Shown: positions 1 to 10,677 of the stretch, piece by piece
Layout: the number at the start of each line of letters is the position of its first letter
How positions within the stretch are numbered: the stretch's first letter is position 1
NCBI GenBank assembly: GCA_003255025.1
Contig: QANY01005277.1
Location: forward strand, 1,270,858 to 1,334,857
Length of the DNA: 64,000 bases
Direction of reading: 5' to 3'
DNA from: Datisca glomerata
Lineage: Eukaryota > Streptophyta > Magnoliopsida > Cucurbitales > Datiscaceae
The notes under the pieces: generated by a model
What the model was told of the DNA's origin: nothing
Database searches by the model: none
What the model saw: the letters and a program-made list of their open reading frames with translations, nothing else
Program-made: the position numbers and the translations under genes

Positions 1-759
1 ATCAATGAAGAGCCTTTTTTTTCTTTCTCAGTTGACAAATACATATACTTCATCTTATCGTTATTTCCATTATTTCTTATTCCACTCAATTCTAAGATAT
101 CATTAATTACTCTTAAAATAACTCAGAAGCATAAACTTGGTTAAGTGAAAGCTAATTAAAAAAAAGAAAAGAGTAGGAACTAAGAAAGGCGGTCTGAGTA
201 CGAGAGGGAATCTGAAAGTCATCATGAGAAAGTCGGTATACACATAACGAAGGCTAAAGCATGATTGGAGGATTGCAATTAAAGTACAGAAAAGAAGTAA
301 AATGGGGAGAAATTATCCACTTTTTCTTCATCATCGACGTGAAGCCGAATACTGGGGCACAAACCAATAAATAAGGATGCATCATTTTCTTGAAAGTATG
401 TTCGATACTTCATTGCAGTCCATGACCTTAGGCCAAGTGATTGATTTGAAGGGTGAAGGATATGACGACATTAGTCAACTATAAAAAAAATCATCACATA
501 ATTTTCTCATAAATGTTTTCAATCATGCGTAGCACGCATTCACTCAAAATCACTATTTTACATTTATATTAAATAATTACAATGCATAGACATGCATCAT
601 ATTGATATGTTTTGATGCAGTTCAAGTGCATGAATCATTTAAAGATATTCTTTCGAAATCCATACATGACTTTCCAACATTTAGAGCATGCATTAGTCTA
701 GCTCTTGCACCATATGAAACTTGTAAATATAAGATCAAATATCATTTCAACATCTTTAG
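1..759. other. No gene seen; probable internal 3' region of gypsy element
   Basis: No reading frame of recognisable protein occurs here. The stretch lies directly upstream of a tandem array, polypurine tract and LTR, so by position it is probably the non-coding 3' internal region of the same Ty3/gypsy element. This is inference from layout only; the element's coding part would lie before the window. Confidence 0.35.
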
Positions 760-1475
760 TTAAATCGAACCTGAATCGAGTCGAGGTCAAAGCCTACGTC
801 TATCCAGGTTCGTTTCCTTTCAAATATCTCGGTTAAATCGAACCCGACTTTGTCGTGGTTGAAGCCCGGTGTCAGCACTTGGACTATTTCAATTAATATT
901 GTTAAATCAAACCCGCATCGACTCGAGGTCGAAGCCCGGTGTTAGCGCTTAGTCTATTTCAATTAATATGGTTATATCGAATCCGCATTAAGTCGAGGTC
1001 GAAGCCTGTGTCTATCCAGGTCCATTTTCCTTTTAAATATCTTCGGTTAAATCGAACCTGACTTGGTCGCGGTCGAAGCCCGGTGTTAGCGCCTGGTCCA
1101 TTTCATTTAATATGGTTAAATCAAACCCGAATTGAGTCGAGGTCGAAGCCCGGTGTCAGTGAGGTCCATTTCCTTTTCAATTAATGTGGTTAAATCGAAC
1201 CCGAATTGAGTCGAGGTCGAAGCCTGTGTCTATTCAGGTCCGTTTTTCTTTCAAATATCTTCGGTTAAATCGAAACCGACTTGGTCGCGGTCGAAGTCTG
1301 GTGTCAGTGCCTGGTCCATTTCAATATCTACGGTTAAATCGAACCCGCACTGAGTCAAGGTCGAAGCTTGCATCCATCCAGGTCTGTTTCCTTTCAAATA
1401 TCTCAGTTAAATCGAACCCGCATTGAGCGAGGTCGAAACCTGTGTCTATCCAGATCCATTTCGCTCCCATTTCAT
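760..1475 (+). repeat. About 70-bp tandem array (10 units), gypsy 3' untranslated region
   Basis: Ten diverged units each begin with a variant of GGTTAAATCGAACCCG, at about 760, 832, 901, 970, 1045, 1113, 1188, 1263, 1331 and 1405. Two unit types are visible: one contains TCTATCCAGGTCC and the other GGTGTCAGCGCCTGG. They follow an A-B-B' order twice (starts 760, 970 and 1188), giving a higher-order period of about 210-218 bp. Short frames across the array are repeat translations, not genes. Tandem arrays just before the 3' LTR are a known trait of Tat/Ogre-lineage gypsy elements. Confidence 0.85.
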
Positions 1476-1590
1476 CTCATAGAGCCTTATTTAGTCAAGG
1501 TTTCTATTCCTTATTTCATATACTGTTTTCTTGTATTGAGCAAAATACTTATCTACATCTTTGTACACCTTCTAAGATTAGAAGCGTGCT

Positions 1591-1603
1591 CAAAGGGGGC
1601 AGC
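1591..1603 (+). other. Polypurine tract before 3' LTR
   Basis: CAAAGGGGGCAGC lies directly before TGTAGATACCG, the 5' end expected of a plant LTR. A purine-rich tract followed by TG is the usual plus-strand primer site of an LTR retrotransposon. Confidence 0.6.
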
Positions 1604-3390
1604 TGTAGATACCGTATTTTATTCGATCTAATACATTAAATATACATACTTTGCCTATAAATAGGGATGAGGTTTCACTTGGGGGGTCTCTTTGGAGTGG
1701 AGAAAAGGAAGCCATTTTTTTTAGAGTGAGAAAGAGAGGGATTGAAGTGAGAAAGAGATGTGATTTTAGAGAGATGAAGATGTTCTACACTTCTACTATT
1801 TTCATCTTCTTCCATTATTTTTCTTAAGGTAGCTTAAATGTCTTGTACATTTGCTCATAATATATCTTGCTCATCTCTCTTCTTTATATTCATGTAGTTG
1901 ATATCTTTTGTATCGTTTTTTCATACATAAGTTGATTGTTCATTCTTTATCATTTCTCATACTTTAAATCTTAACCCTTTAATTTCATGCATTGATGATT
2001 TCTTTACAAGTAGGATAATGAGATGTCTTTGTCATCAACTCAATTAATGAGGATGAGGATAAAGCTTTTGATGGGTGGAAAAATTAACTCAATGCGAATC
2101 AACCCTTTAATGGGTTGAAAGTGTACACTTGATGCAAAGATCCCCTAGGATAATTTTCACACATAACAATGCATAAAATAGAGAGTAAAACCTCTCTACA
2201 AGATTATGCAAATATCTAAGTTTTTGAAATTTTCAATTTTCCTACAAGTCTGTTCTTTTAAAAAAATTATGTTCATCATTTTTGTGACACTTGTTTGAAC
2301 TAATTATCATCTATGATCATCCCCTTTGCTATTTGATTTGCAATAACTAATAAGGGAAGGAAGAAAAAATGGTAATTAGAAGACTAAGTAGTCAAAAAAT
2401 AAAAAAATGGACATATTTATGTAAAAAAAAAAATCTATTGTTTTTCATCATTTTTCTTTCAATTTTTTTATCATTTATTTATTTATTTAATATTATTATT
2501 ATTATTACTATTATTATTAGATTATAATATATTATATTATAAAAAAAGTAAAAAACAGAGGAGATTTTCCTCTGTTGCAGCTGGAAAAGCCACGATACAG
2601 TGGCTTTTCCTTAATTTTTTTTGTTTAAATTTCTTTTTCTTTCATTTATTACATAGTGTTATTTTTTACTTTATGCTTGCATGTATTATTTTTTATGCAT
2701 GTTTTATATAATCTCAATATTTTATGTTTTCTATAATTTGACATCCTATAACTTTATCTCTATTTTTTTACTTCCCTTTTGTTGTAATTATTAACATTTA
2801 TTTTCTTTACATTATTTATTTATTTAACATTTTTATATCGTCATGCTTATAATGTGATTTTTGCATTATTCCCTTATTATTAGGGTTAATGTTCATGTAT
2901 GTGTGGATTGTATTTTTTTACAATTAGATTTAAATTTTTTTATTTCCATTATTTAATTTTCACTAAACAAAAGCAGACGACGGACTTTGAGATTTTCGGG
3001 ATACCAAACTTCTCAAACTATTGAGGTGATGAGTTATTCTTGGGATACATAGAATAACTCTAAAAATGCTTTGATTTAAAAGGATACAAGAATACAAAAA
3101 ATAATTTCTCAATAGTTTTTGAACCACCCATTAAAGATAATTTATTTTGTTCATTTTTATGATACAAAATGCACCAAATGGGACATTCAAAAATGAATTT
3201 CTTTAACCTTTTCCTTAAAATAAAAAATTGGATAGCATTTGATTAAATTTGGTAATCATTTTATAATGAGTATTGTGGGGTGCTAATACCTTCCCACACA
3301 CAAACGACTCCTGAACCAACTTTGAGTTTTCGTAGACCAAAATTTTCATCTTAAAATTGAGTGACCAATCACACCCTAAAATGATTGGTA
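1604..3390 (+). mobile_element. 3' LTR of Tat/Ogre-like Ty3/gypsy element
   Basis: The LTR starts at the TGTAGATACC sequence after the polypurine tract. A strong TATA box (TATAAATA, 1656-1663) lies 52 bp inside, as expected for a U3 promoter. Near the far end the text GGTGCTAATACCTTCCCACA and TTTTCGTAGACC resembles the 3' part of Ogre/Tat LTRs. The right boundary is set by the start of a different repeat at about 3390 and is approximate. No partner LTR is in the window, so age cannot be estimated. Confidence 0.6.
2556..2610. other. Two adjacent perfect hairpins inside the LTR
   Basis: Inverted arms CAGAGGA/TCCTCTG (2556-2562 and 2568-2574, 5-nt loop) are followed after 8 nt by GGAAAAGCCAC/GTGGCTTTTCC (2583-2593 and 2600-2610, 6-nt loop). 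Both are perfect. They sit in very AT-rich LTR sequence and stand out for their GC content. They could structure the LTR RNA; function is unknown. Confidence 0.7.
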
Positions 3391-5657
3391 GCTTGTAATG
3401 TATCGCGTCATTACAGTTTGGTTTGATTTTTTACCAATAACCGAATCGAATCAAACCGTGTCACCCCTAATTACGTCCACATCAATTTGGCAACCCACAT
3501 GACCAAACGTAACTTGTAATGTATCGCGTCATTGACACGCTATTTTTTCAGGCTTAAAAGAAAGCAAGTCAATACCCCAAACCTGTGCTTTATCGTCTTT
3601 AGAATTCAAAAATAAAACTCATGAGGTTCTGATCCCAATTTTTTTGATTTTTCTGGAAATAACATGAACAATAGTCCTTCCCAGAGAGACGAAATGGATT
3701 GAAGTTTTTTTTAGTGCCGGAAGCTTCCATGGTTCATCTTCTTTTGATAAATTTTTAGTCGTTCTTGATTGACTTCTAGATTAACTAGAATTGCAAGATA
3801 GTCACGTTTTTACTTTGAAACTAAAGAGATCATAAGAATGATGGAGGAGGCAGCTTGAGTATATAATTTCATAATTGGAGTCTTGTTCAAAGGATCACCA
3901 ATGAGAGGATTATGTACATTATTATATTTTTCGATTGAAGATGTCTGACTTGCGGTTGCAATTCCAGAAAAAGATGATGTGAGACAATGGCGACTCTACT
4001 AATGGCAGCATTTTCGTTCGACCGTGTCTTGATCTCTCTGAAGGCCTTCCATGTTTCAGCGGTGGTCCTCAAGTGTTTTCCTTATTTCGACGACAACAAA
4101 ATCAAAAAGCTTTGGTCTTCATGTAGTTGCGTTCATAGATGGAGGAGATGACTTTTGTTTCTTGAATCTCTATTAAAGCTCTGTTTAATGTCGCGTTGTT
4201 GTTATGACAAATGAGGCAACGGCTCTCGTGTTTCCAGCCCTAGCTTCTATGTTGTCGCAATAGGCTAGGGTTCTCGTGTCCCATTTTGGTTTGATCAAGT
4301 TTGTATTTTCTTGGTTATATGTTCCTTTTTTGTATGATATTGGAGTGGAACAAATATGTTGGTGGGTTACACCCACCTCATTTCAATAGCCCGCGTGACC
4401 AACCCCTAACTTGTAATGGACGACGTTGTTAACTTGCTAATTTATCGGGCTTCAACAACGCAAGCCGATATCCAAAACTCGTGCTTAATCGTCTTCAAAA
4501 TTTCAATGTGTATATGAAAAAAATAACCCTCCAAGAGAGATGAGATGTCATTGGGAAATTGATTGAAGGTTTTCTTTTAGTGGTTCATCTCCTTTAAAAA
4601 AACTTGGCGGATAGGACAATATCTACCTAATTTCAATTGCTCTTCATCGGCTTTTGAAGTAACTGAAATTGTAAAATAGTCATCTTCTCTCTGACACTAA
4701 AGAGACAGAAATAATGACCGAGAAGGTGACTTCAATATATGATTTCATGATTGGAGTCTTGTTTAAAGAACTGTCAGTGGAGATTATCTGTTGGATTAAA
4801 AGAGTTTGACTTGCAGTTGCTTTCCCGGAAAAAGCTGACGGAAGATGGCGCTCGTGATGTCATTTTTCATCTGATCGTGGCTTCATCACTCTTAAGGCTC
4901 CTCTATTTCCTGTGTTTCAGTGATTACAAAATCACAAAGCTTTAGTCTTCAGGAGATGGCGTTCAGAGATGAATGTGATTTTCATTATTGCAGCAACATT
5001 GTTCGTGGCTTACCATGGTGATTCTATTCATCGTCGCGACTAGGGATTCTCCTGTTTGTGGAGGTTACTTATTCAACAAAGGATGCTAGGTTTCTTTCGT
5101 TCGTGGTGTTAGCTTCTCCATCATGGCGTTAGGCTGGGGTTCTCATTTCCCAGTTTAGTTACTCAAACGTGTATTTTCTTGGTTACATGTTCATTTGTTG
5201 GCATCGTATTGTAGTGTATCAAATATGTTGGTGGCCTATCTCCACCTTAATTTAGATGCCCATGTCCCTCACTCATAATATAACGCATCACTAATATGTT
5301 AATCTCTCCGGCTTCAAAGAAAATGTTCTAATACCCCAAACTCATACTTTGTCGTTTTCAAAATTAAAAAATATATGGAAAAATCTCCATCTTAGAGAGA
5401 TGAGAAGTAAGTTTTCAAATGGGTTATTTAGAAAATTATATCTTTTACAAGTTTGATAAGGAAAAATATACCACTTTCTTAAATATGAGAAAATTATACC
5501 CTTACCCACTAAATCAATTCAAATCAACCATTCACTCTCTTTCGAAGGGACTTTTACATTAAACATTGATTTGACAGTTACTTTTGTCTCTTCCGTTGCT
5601 TCTCCTCTCTTTTGCTTCCTTGCTTTGATATCTTTTTCTCCGTCTCCATTCTAGTCC

Positions 5658-6165
5658 CTTCTTCTTCTTCTTCTTCTTCTTCTTCTTCTTCTCCTTCTTC
5701 TTCTTCTTCTCCTTCTCCTTCTTCTCCTTCTTCTTCTTCTTCTCCTTCTCCTTCTTCTCATTCTTCTCCTTCTCCTTCTTCTCCTTCTTCTTCTCCTTCT
5801 CCTTCTTCTCCTTCTTCTTCTCCTTCTCCTTCTTCTTCTTCTTCTTCTTCTCCTTCTTCTTCTTCTCCTCCTCCTTCTTCTTCTCCTCCTTCTTCTCCTC
5901 CTCCTTCTTCTTCTCCTCCTCCTTCTTCTTCTGCTTCTTCTTCTTCTTCTTCTTCTTCTTCTTCTTCTTCTTCTTCTTCTTCTTCTTCTTCTTCTTCTTC
6001 TTCTTCTTCAAAGCTTCTTCTTCTTCTTCTTCAAAGCTTCTTCTTCTTCTTCTTCAAAGCTTCTTCTTCTTCAAAGTTTCTTCTTCTTCAAAGCTTCTTC
6101 TTCTTCTTCACTGCTTCTTCTTCTTCAAAGCTTCTTCTTCTTCAAAGCTTCTTCTTCTTCTTCTT
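5658..6165. repeat. Long TTC/TCC microsatellite
   Basis: Nearly uninterrupted (TTC)n with TCC interruptions, then shorter TTC runs separated by AAAGC. Frames across it read only as poly-Ser/Pro or poly-Lys/Glu and are not credible genes. It lies inside the Pack-MULE. Confidence 0.95.
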
Positions 6166-6170
6166 CAAAG

Positions 6171-6340
6171 CTTGCTTCTTCCTTGGTGAAAAATGTTTGC
6201 TTCTTCTTCGTCGAGATTGTCCGTGCCATTCTTCTTCTTCTTCTTCTTCTTCAAAGCTTGCTTCTTCCTTGGTGAAAAATGTTTGCTTCTTCTTCGTCGA
6301 GATTGTCCATGCCATTCTTCTTCTTCTACTTGGTGAAAAA
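6171..6340. repeat. 86-bp direct tandem duplication
   Basis: The text from CTTGCTTCTTCCTTGGTG onward at 6171 is repeated at 6257 with almost no change, including the CGTCGAGATTGTCC segment. A third, shorter TTGGTGAAAAATGTTT follows near 6331. This is recent duplication within the CTT-rich part of the Pack-MULE. Confidence 0.85.
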
Positions 6341-6918
6341 TGTTTTCTTATTCTTCTCGGTGATGCAGTAGTTGTGGCGATGAGGCTCGCGCCATTTTTT
6401 CGCACTAGAGAAAAAAATAGAGAAGAAAGTGAGACAAACCCACGGATATGAGAAAATCAGACCAAGCATAGTGACCCATGGGGAAGAAAAAAAAGAAAAT
6501 CAGAGAAGAATATGAGACCAACGATGACAAGAACCAAGCACGGTGACGAGACTCACGACGAAAACTAGTGAGAGTCACGGTGACGTGCTCAGGCGAAGCT
6601 CTTCGAGAAACTCTAATCGCCCACTTTCAAGAAGCCTAACTCACGAAAGAGAGAAGCAAACAAAGCGTTATTAGGTTGATTTTGCATGGGAAAAATATAT
6701 AAATGATCTGTAGTCTTCTTCGGTGGTGTTTAACAGTGGGAAATTTTATGTTGGTTATAGATTTGTCTCTGTACACTGTATGTATTTTGTATATACTTTA
6801 TCAATCTATTTTATATGTATATGGTATAAATTTTGTAAAGATATTGTATCTATTTTTATCCCCCTAAGCAGTTATTTATTTTGGTTAGTAAGCAAACTAA
6901 TGCAAATTTCATATCTCC

Positions 6919-7541
6919 AATGACTACTTGAATGATTCAAGTAATAGTTTTTGACTATTTGAACCTTTCGAGTAGTCGCATTCTATCCGGATAAATCACT
7001 GCAAGAGCTAAAAATGACTAGTTGAAGAGTTCAAGTAGTCAAACAATATTATTGGAACCCTTCAAGTAGTCAAATTATTTATTGTCGTCGGTTTATACAA
7101 AAAGAATGTAACTACTTGAAGGGCTCAAGTCATATTTTATGACTACTTGAACCCTTTAAGTAGTCAATTTATTTCATGCAATGATTTACACAGAGAGCGT
7201 GTGACTACTTGAATGATTTACATAGTAAAATAATATTACTTGAACCCTTCAAGTAGTCAAATTATTTGTTGTCGTCGGTTTATACAAAACCAATGTAATT
7301 GCTTGAAGGGTTCAAGTAGTATTTTATGACTACTTGAACCCTTCAAGAAGTTATCTTGTTTCATACAGTGATTTATACAGAGAAAGTGTGACTACTTGAA
7401 GGGTTCAAGTAATAAAAAAACATTACTTGAACCATTCAAGTAGTCAAATTGTTTGTTGCCGTCAATTTATACATATTCCATGTAACTACTTGAAGGGTTC
7501 AAGTAGTATTTTTTGACTACTTGAACCCTTAGAGTAGTCAT
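6919..7541. repeat. Array of short perfect palindromes, 187-bp higher-order period
   Basis: About 14 units are built from the arms ACTACTTGAA and TTCAAGTAGT around a 3-nt loop, GGG or CCC, which largely alternate. The spacer TTGTCGTCGGTTTATAC recurs at 7082, 7269 and 7456 (last copy diverged), an exact 187-bp period, so palindromes and spacers were amplified together. The same motif forms arrays at 56.8-58.6 kb. Each unit can form a 10-bp stem. Confidence 0.9.
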
Positions 7542-7769
7542 CTTATCTTTCGTTAGTGAGCAATCTAGACATAAAAAAATTGACACCATCCACGTAGTAA
7601 TCAACATTGAACCCCTAATCGGTTTATAAATACTTGAATCCCAATCAACAAACATATCCAATCAACATAAAACTTATAATCCAAAAAAAATGTATAAGAA
7701 TTTAGAATCAAAATGACCAGGGTGAAGTCTCACCCATGGCTTCCCTTTTTCCATTTCAATGCAGCAAAT

Positions 7770-8177
7770 TCATAGGATTAGATTTATTACAGTGTCTTCC
7801 CTCAAGATGTAGACCTTGAAATTGAGAGAAGGGAAAGTGGAGCGGACAATCTGGGTAAGGACTTGAGGACTCACTCGGTCGAACTCTATTGCAATGAAGT
7901 GGAAAAAGACGTTTTCTAGCCACAAAGCGTGTTTAAGGACTGAATGAATGGCAGCCATGGAGCTTCAGAGGTACTCAGAGTTTAAGGTCATCATAATGTG
8001 AACCAAAGCTGGATCGTAGGGGGACATCATTTCTCTACTGGTCAAAATGGGACACTCTGCCCAATTAGTGTACTCTAGAGCTTCAGTGAAAAGGGTCAAA
8101 TCGTTGAATCCATCACCACTGTCACTTAGTCTGGTCGAACAAAGAGGAGTAGAGGAAGAGAAGAAGAAGAATGACAT
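7770..8177 (-). pseudogene. Captured fragment of a galacturonosyltransferase-like (GATL, GT8) gene
   Basis: Read on the minus strand from an ATG at 8177, the frame starts with a hydrophobic leader and contains a TEALEY.N..EC segment, then DPALVHI and MTLNSEYL. After a single TGA it continues in the same frame with MAAIHSVLKHA, NVFFHF, EFDRVSP and VRSTFPSLNFKVYILREDTV. These match the N-terminal half of plant GATL proteins, which act in Golgi pectin and xylan synthesis. The TGA replaces the Arg expected after SEYL, consistent with a C-to-T change in CGA. The fragment stops before the GT8 DxD metal-binding motif, so it cannot encode an active enzyme. It lies inside the Pack-MULE, which explains its presence: gene-fragment capture is typical of these elements. 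The family assignment is from remembered motifs. Confidence 0.75.
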
Positions 8178-9945
8178 TTTGTTGTAGAAATAGTGAACCT
8201 AGGGACAAAGGAGAGCTTAGAGTGTGGGGGAGTGGTTATAGGTTGATGTGATTTTTGCATGGGGAAGAAAAATAAATGATGAGGAAAGAGAGATTTAAGT
8301 TGGGTTGATGTTGATTCTTGTGGGTCAGGGATGGAGAATTCTGGATTTGGAGAAAGGGATATAAAATTTTTTAGACAATGTGGAAAGAGTGTAAAATTAC
8401 GAATAACCCTTTTCAAATAGATTGAAACTTTTGTTTTTATGGTGAGAGCTTCCATAGTTCATCTTCTTTGAAAAAAAACTGTCGGATATGACAATACCTA
8501 TAGAGCTTCAATTGTTCTTCATCGACTTTCGTATCAACATGAATGACAACATAGCCAAATTTTATCTTTGGCTTTAAAGAGACTGAAACAACGATGGATG
8601 AGGCAACTTGAGTATAAGAATTCATGATTGGATTCTTGTTCAAAGAATCATCACTAGGGAATCACATACATTATTATCTTTTGTATTGAAGAAGTCTGAC
8701 TTATGGTTGCAATTTAAAAAAAAAATATGACTTGAGATGGTCATGACTAGTCGTGTAGACATTTTTGTTCGGTTGTGACTCAGTTTCTTATAAGTTCCTC
8801 CCATGTTCAGTGGTAATCCTCCCTTATTTTCCATGTTTTGACGACTACATAAGCACAAAGCTCCAGTATTCAGCTAGTGGCATTCAAAGATGAAGAAGAT
8901 GTCTCTTGTTTCTGAAAGCTTCGTTCACCATCACGAAAATGTTGTTTGTGGCTCACCCTTAATATTATATTTATCGCCGTGACTAAGGCTTCTTCTTTTC
9001 ACAGCGGCTACTTCTTCCAACAAAGGAAGCTAGGATATTCTTTCCCGCTTTCGTTTAATAGAATATGTACTTTCCAACCCCTAACTCGTAATGTACCTTG
9101 TTGTTAATTAGCTAATATTTTGGGCATAAAAAAGCAAGGTAATACCCCAAACTTATGTTTATCATCTTAAGAATCCAAAATTATATATAAAAAAAATCAT
9201 CATCCAAGAGAGATGAGACATTATTGAGAAGTAAGTCTCTAAATGGATTGAAGCTTTTCTTTTAATGCTAGGAGCTTCTATGGTTCATATGTTTTTTTAC
9301 GAAAAAACCCACAAGATAAGACAATACATTGAGTTTCAATCGTTCTTCAACAATTTTTGGATTAACTAGAAATGCAATATAGACATTTTCTCTTTGGCAC
9401 TAAAAAGACCGGAACATTGATGAAGGAGACGACTTGAGTAAATGACTACATGATTGGAGCCTTGTTCAAAGAACCGTTAGCGGAAAAATCACATGCATTA
9501 TTATCTTTTTGGATTGAAGGAGTTTGACTTGCAGTTGCTTTGAAAAACATCTCGTTAGACGACGAAGACTCTACCCGTGGTAAATATTTTGTTCGGTCGT
9601 GACTCAGTCTATCTTAAGGTCCTCTTCTGATTCAGGGTAATCCTCTCATTTATCCCTATTTCGACAACTACAAAATACAAAGCTTCAGTCATCCGGCAGT
9701 GAGGTTTAGAGACTAATGCAGGGACTCCTATTTCTGAAGCTTTCCTCACCCTCGCGGTGACGTTGTTCGTGGTTCACCTTCGCGTTTCTATTTACGATCA
9801 CGACTAGGGCTTCTTCTGCTCTGACGAAGGCTAAGGTTCTCATATTCGCGGCGCTAGCTTCTCTGTCACGATGCTAGGCTAGGGTTCTCATGTTCGACTT
9901 TGCTAGATAAAATGTGTATTTACTTGGTTATATGTTCCTTTGTTA

Positions 9946-10478
9946 TAGGGTGTGCATGGTCGGTTCGGCCTGATATTTAGCATAAAAATTTGACTGGACT
10001 GAAACTCGTAAGGTCTTTCCAAAATGAGGACCGAACCGATCGGATCACAAAATAGTTGGTCAGTTCGGTTGGATTTTACGGTCCACCAATAATATTTTTT
10101 ATTTTTCAAGAAGTCCATCAATGAATTTAATACATTTTTCAAAAAAATCTAAGTTTTTCATGTATTATAATAAAAACTCACAATTTTAACCATAACATGC
10201 AAACTAAACATTAAAAAAAGATGAGAGAAATGTAAAAAGAGAAAAACACGAGAAGTAGGAAGGGAGAAAATGTGAGAAAATAAATATGATATATATGATG
10301 GAAGATAAACGGTTGGTCCGGTCCAAAATGAAGAAAATTTTTGGACCGAACCGAAAGATCAATTTTTTCTAAATCTAAGACCAAACCGACCACGATTAGC
10401 TAAAAACTTATCAAACTGATAATTTTCAATTCGATCCGGTCCGATTTAATCGGATTGGTCGGTTTTTGCACACCCCTA
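9946..10478. mobile_element. hAT-like non-autonomous element, 533 bp
   Basis: Ends are TAGGGTGTGCATGGTCGGT and the inverse of TAGGGGTGTGCAAAAACCGA. The flanking 8-bp sequences CTTTGTTA (9938-9945) and TTTTGTTG (10479-10486) agree at 6 of 8 bases, as for an old hAT duplication. The second tandem unit has the empty site (TTCATTTGTTGGCATC near 5191). GGTTCGG-type subterminal motifs occur inside. No transposase is encoded. Confidence 0.75.
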
Positions 10479-10677
10479 TTTTGTTGGCACACACTTTTAA
10501 AGTAGAACAAATATGTTGGTGGGCTATGTCCACCTCAATTTGGCGGCCCAATTGACCAACCTCTAACTCGTAATGTACCGGTTGGTTAAGACGCTAATCT
10601 CCCTCCGCTGTTGCAGCTCAGTTCCCGCTCCTCACTTATAGTTCTCAATAATCCCGCGACTCCGAGGTGCAGTAAAA

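Larger units (their letters stand above)
5421..8409. mobile_element. Non-autonomous Mutator-like element (Pack-MULE), 2,989 bp
   Basis: The element begins GGGTTATT and ends AATAACCC. It is flanked by perfect 9-bp target duplications TTTTCAAAT at 5412-5420 and 8410-8418; a 9-bp duplication is diagnostic of Mutator-like elements. The terminal inverted repeats continue as degenerate matches for about 120 bp, for example CCCTTACCCAC at the left against CCCTGACCCAC from the right end. Neighbouring copies of the host repeat give the uninterrupted site. Inside are a CTT-rich region, a palindrome array and an antisense GATL gene fragment; there is no transposase. Confidence 0.85.
3508..10605 (+). repeat. 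Tandem array of about 0.8-0.95 kb units, later invaded by two transposons
   Basis: The marker CCTAACTTGTAATG (or a variant) recurs at about 3510, 4407, 5270, 9083 and 10565. After each come the same landmarks: AATACCCCAAAC, AAGAGAGATGAGA, GGTTCAT plus CTT, TTGGAGTCTTGTTCAAAG, and ATATGTTGGTGG just before the next unit. Unit lengths are about 897, 862, 815 (after removing 5421-8409 and one 9-bp duplication) and 941 bp (after removing 9946-10478 and one 8-bp duplication). The fifth copy is only about 40 bp and ends just upstream of the Maf gene. A damaged partial copy may begin near 3390. No protein is recognisable and the short frames here are not conserved between copies. Confidence 0.85.

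Noticed and set aside
1184..1639. Plus-strand frames in the 70-bp array
   Set aside because: They are translations of the tandem repeat that run into the polypurine tract and LTR; no domain.
5612..6451. 279-codon plus-strand frame and 150-codon minus-strand frame over the TTC repeat
   Set aside because: They encode only poly-Ser/Pro and poly-Lys/Glu from a microsatellite. Both strands are open because of the repeat.
6919..7541. CRISPR-like reading of the regularly spaced palindromes
   Set aside because: Repeats are short and degenerate, spacers are themselves repeated, and the genome is a plant; not a CRISPR array.
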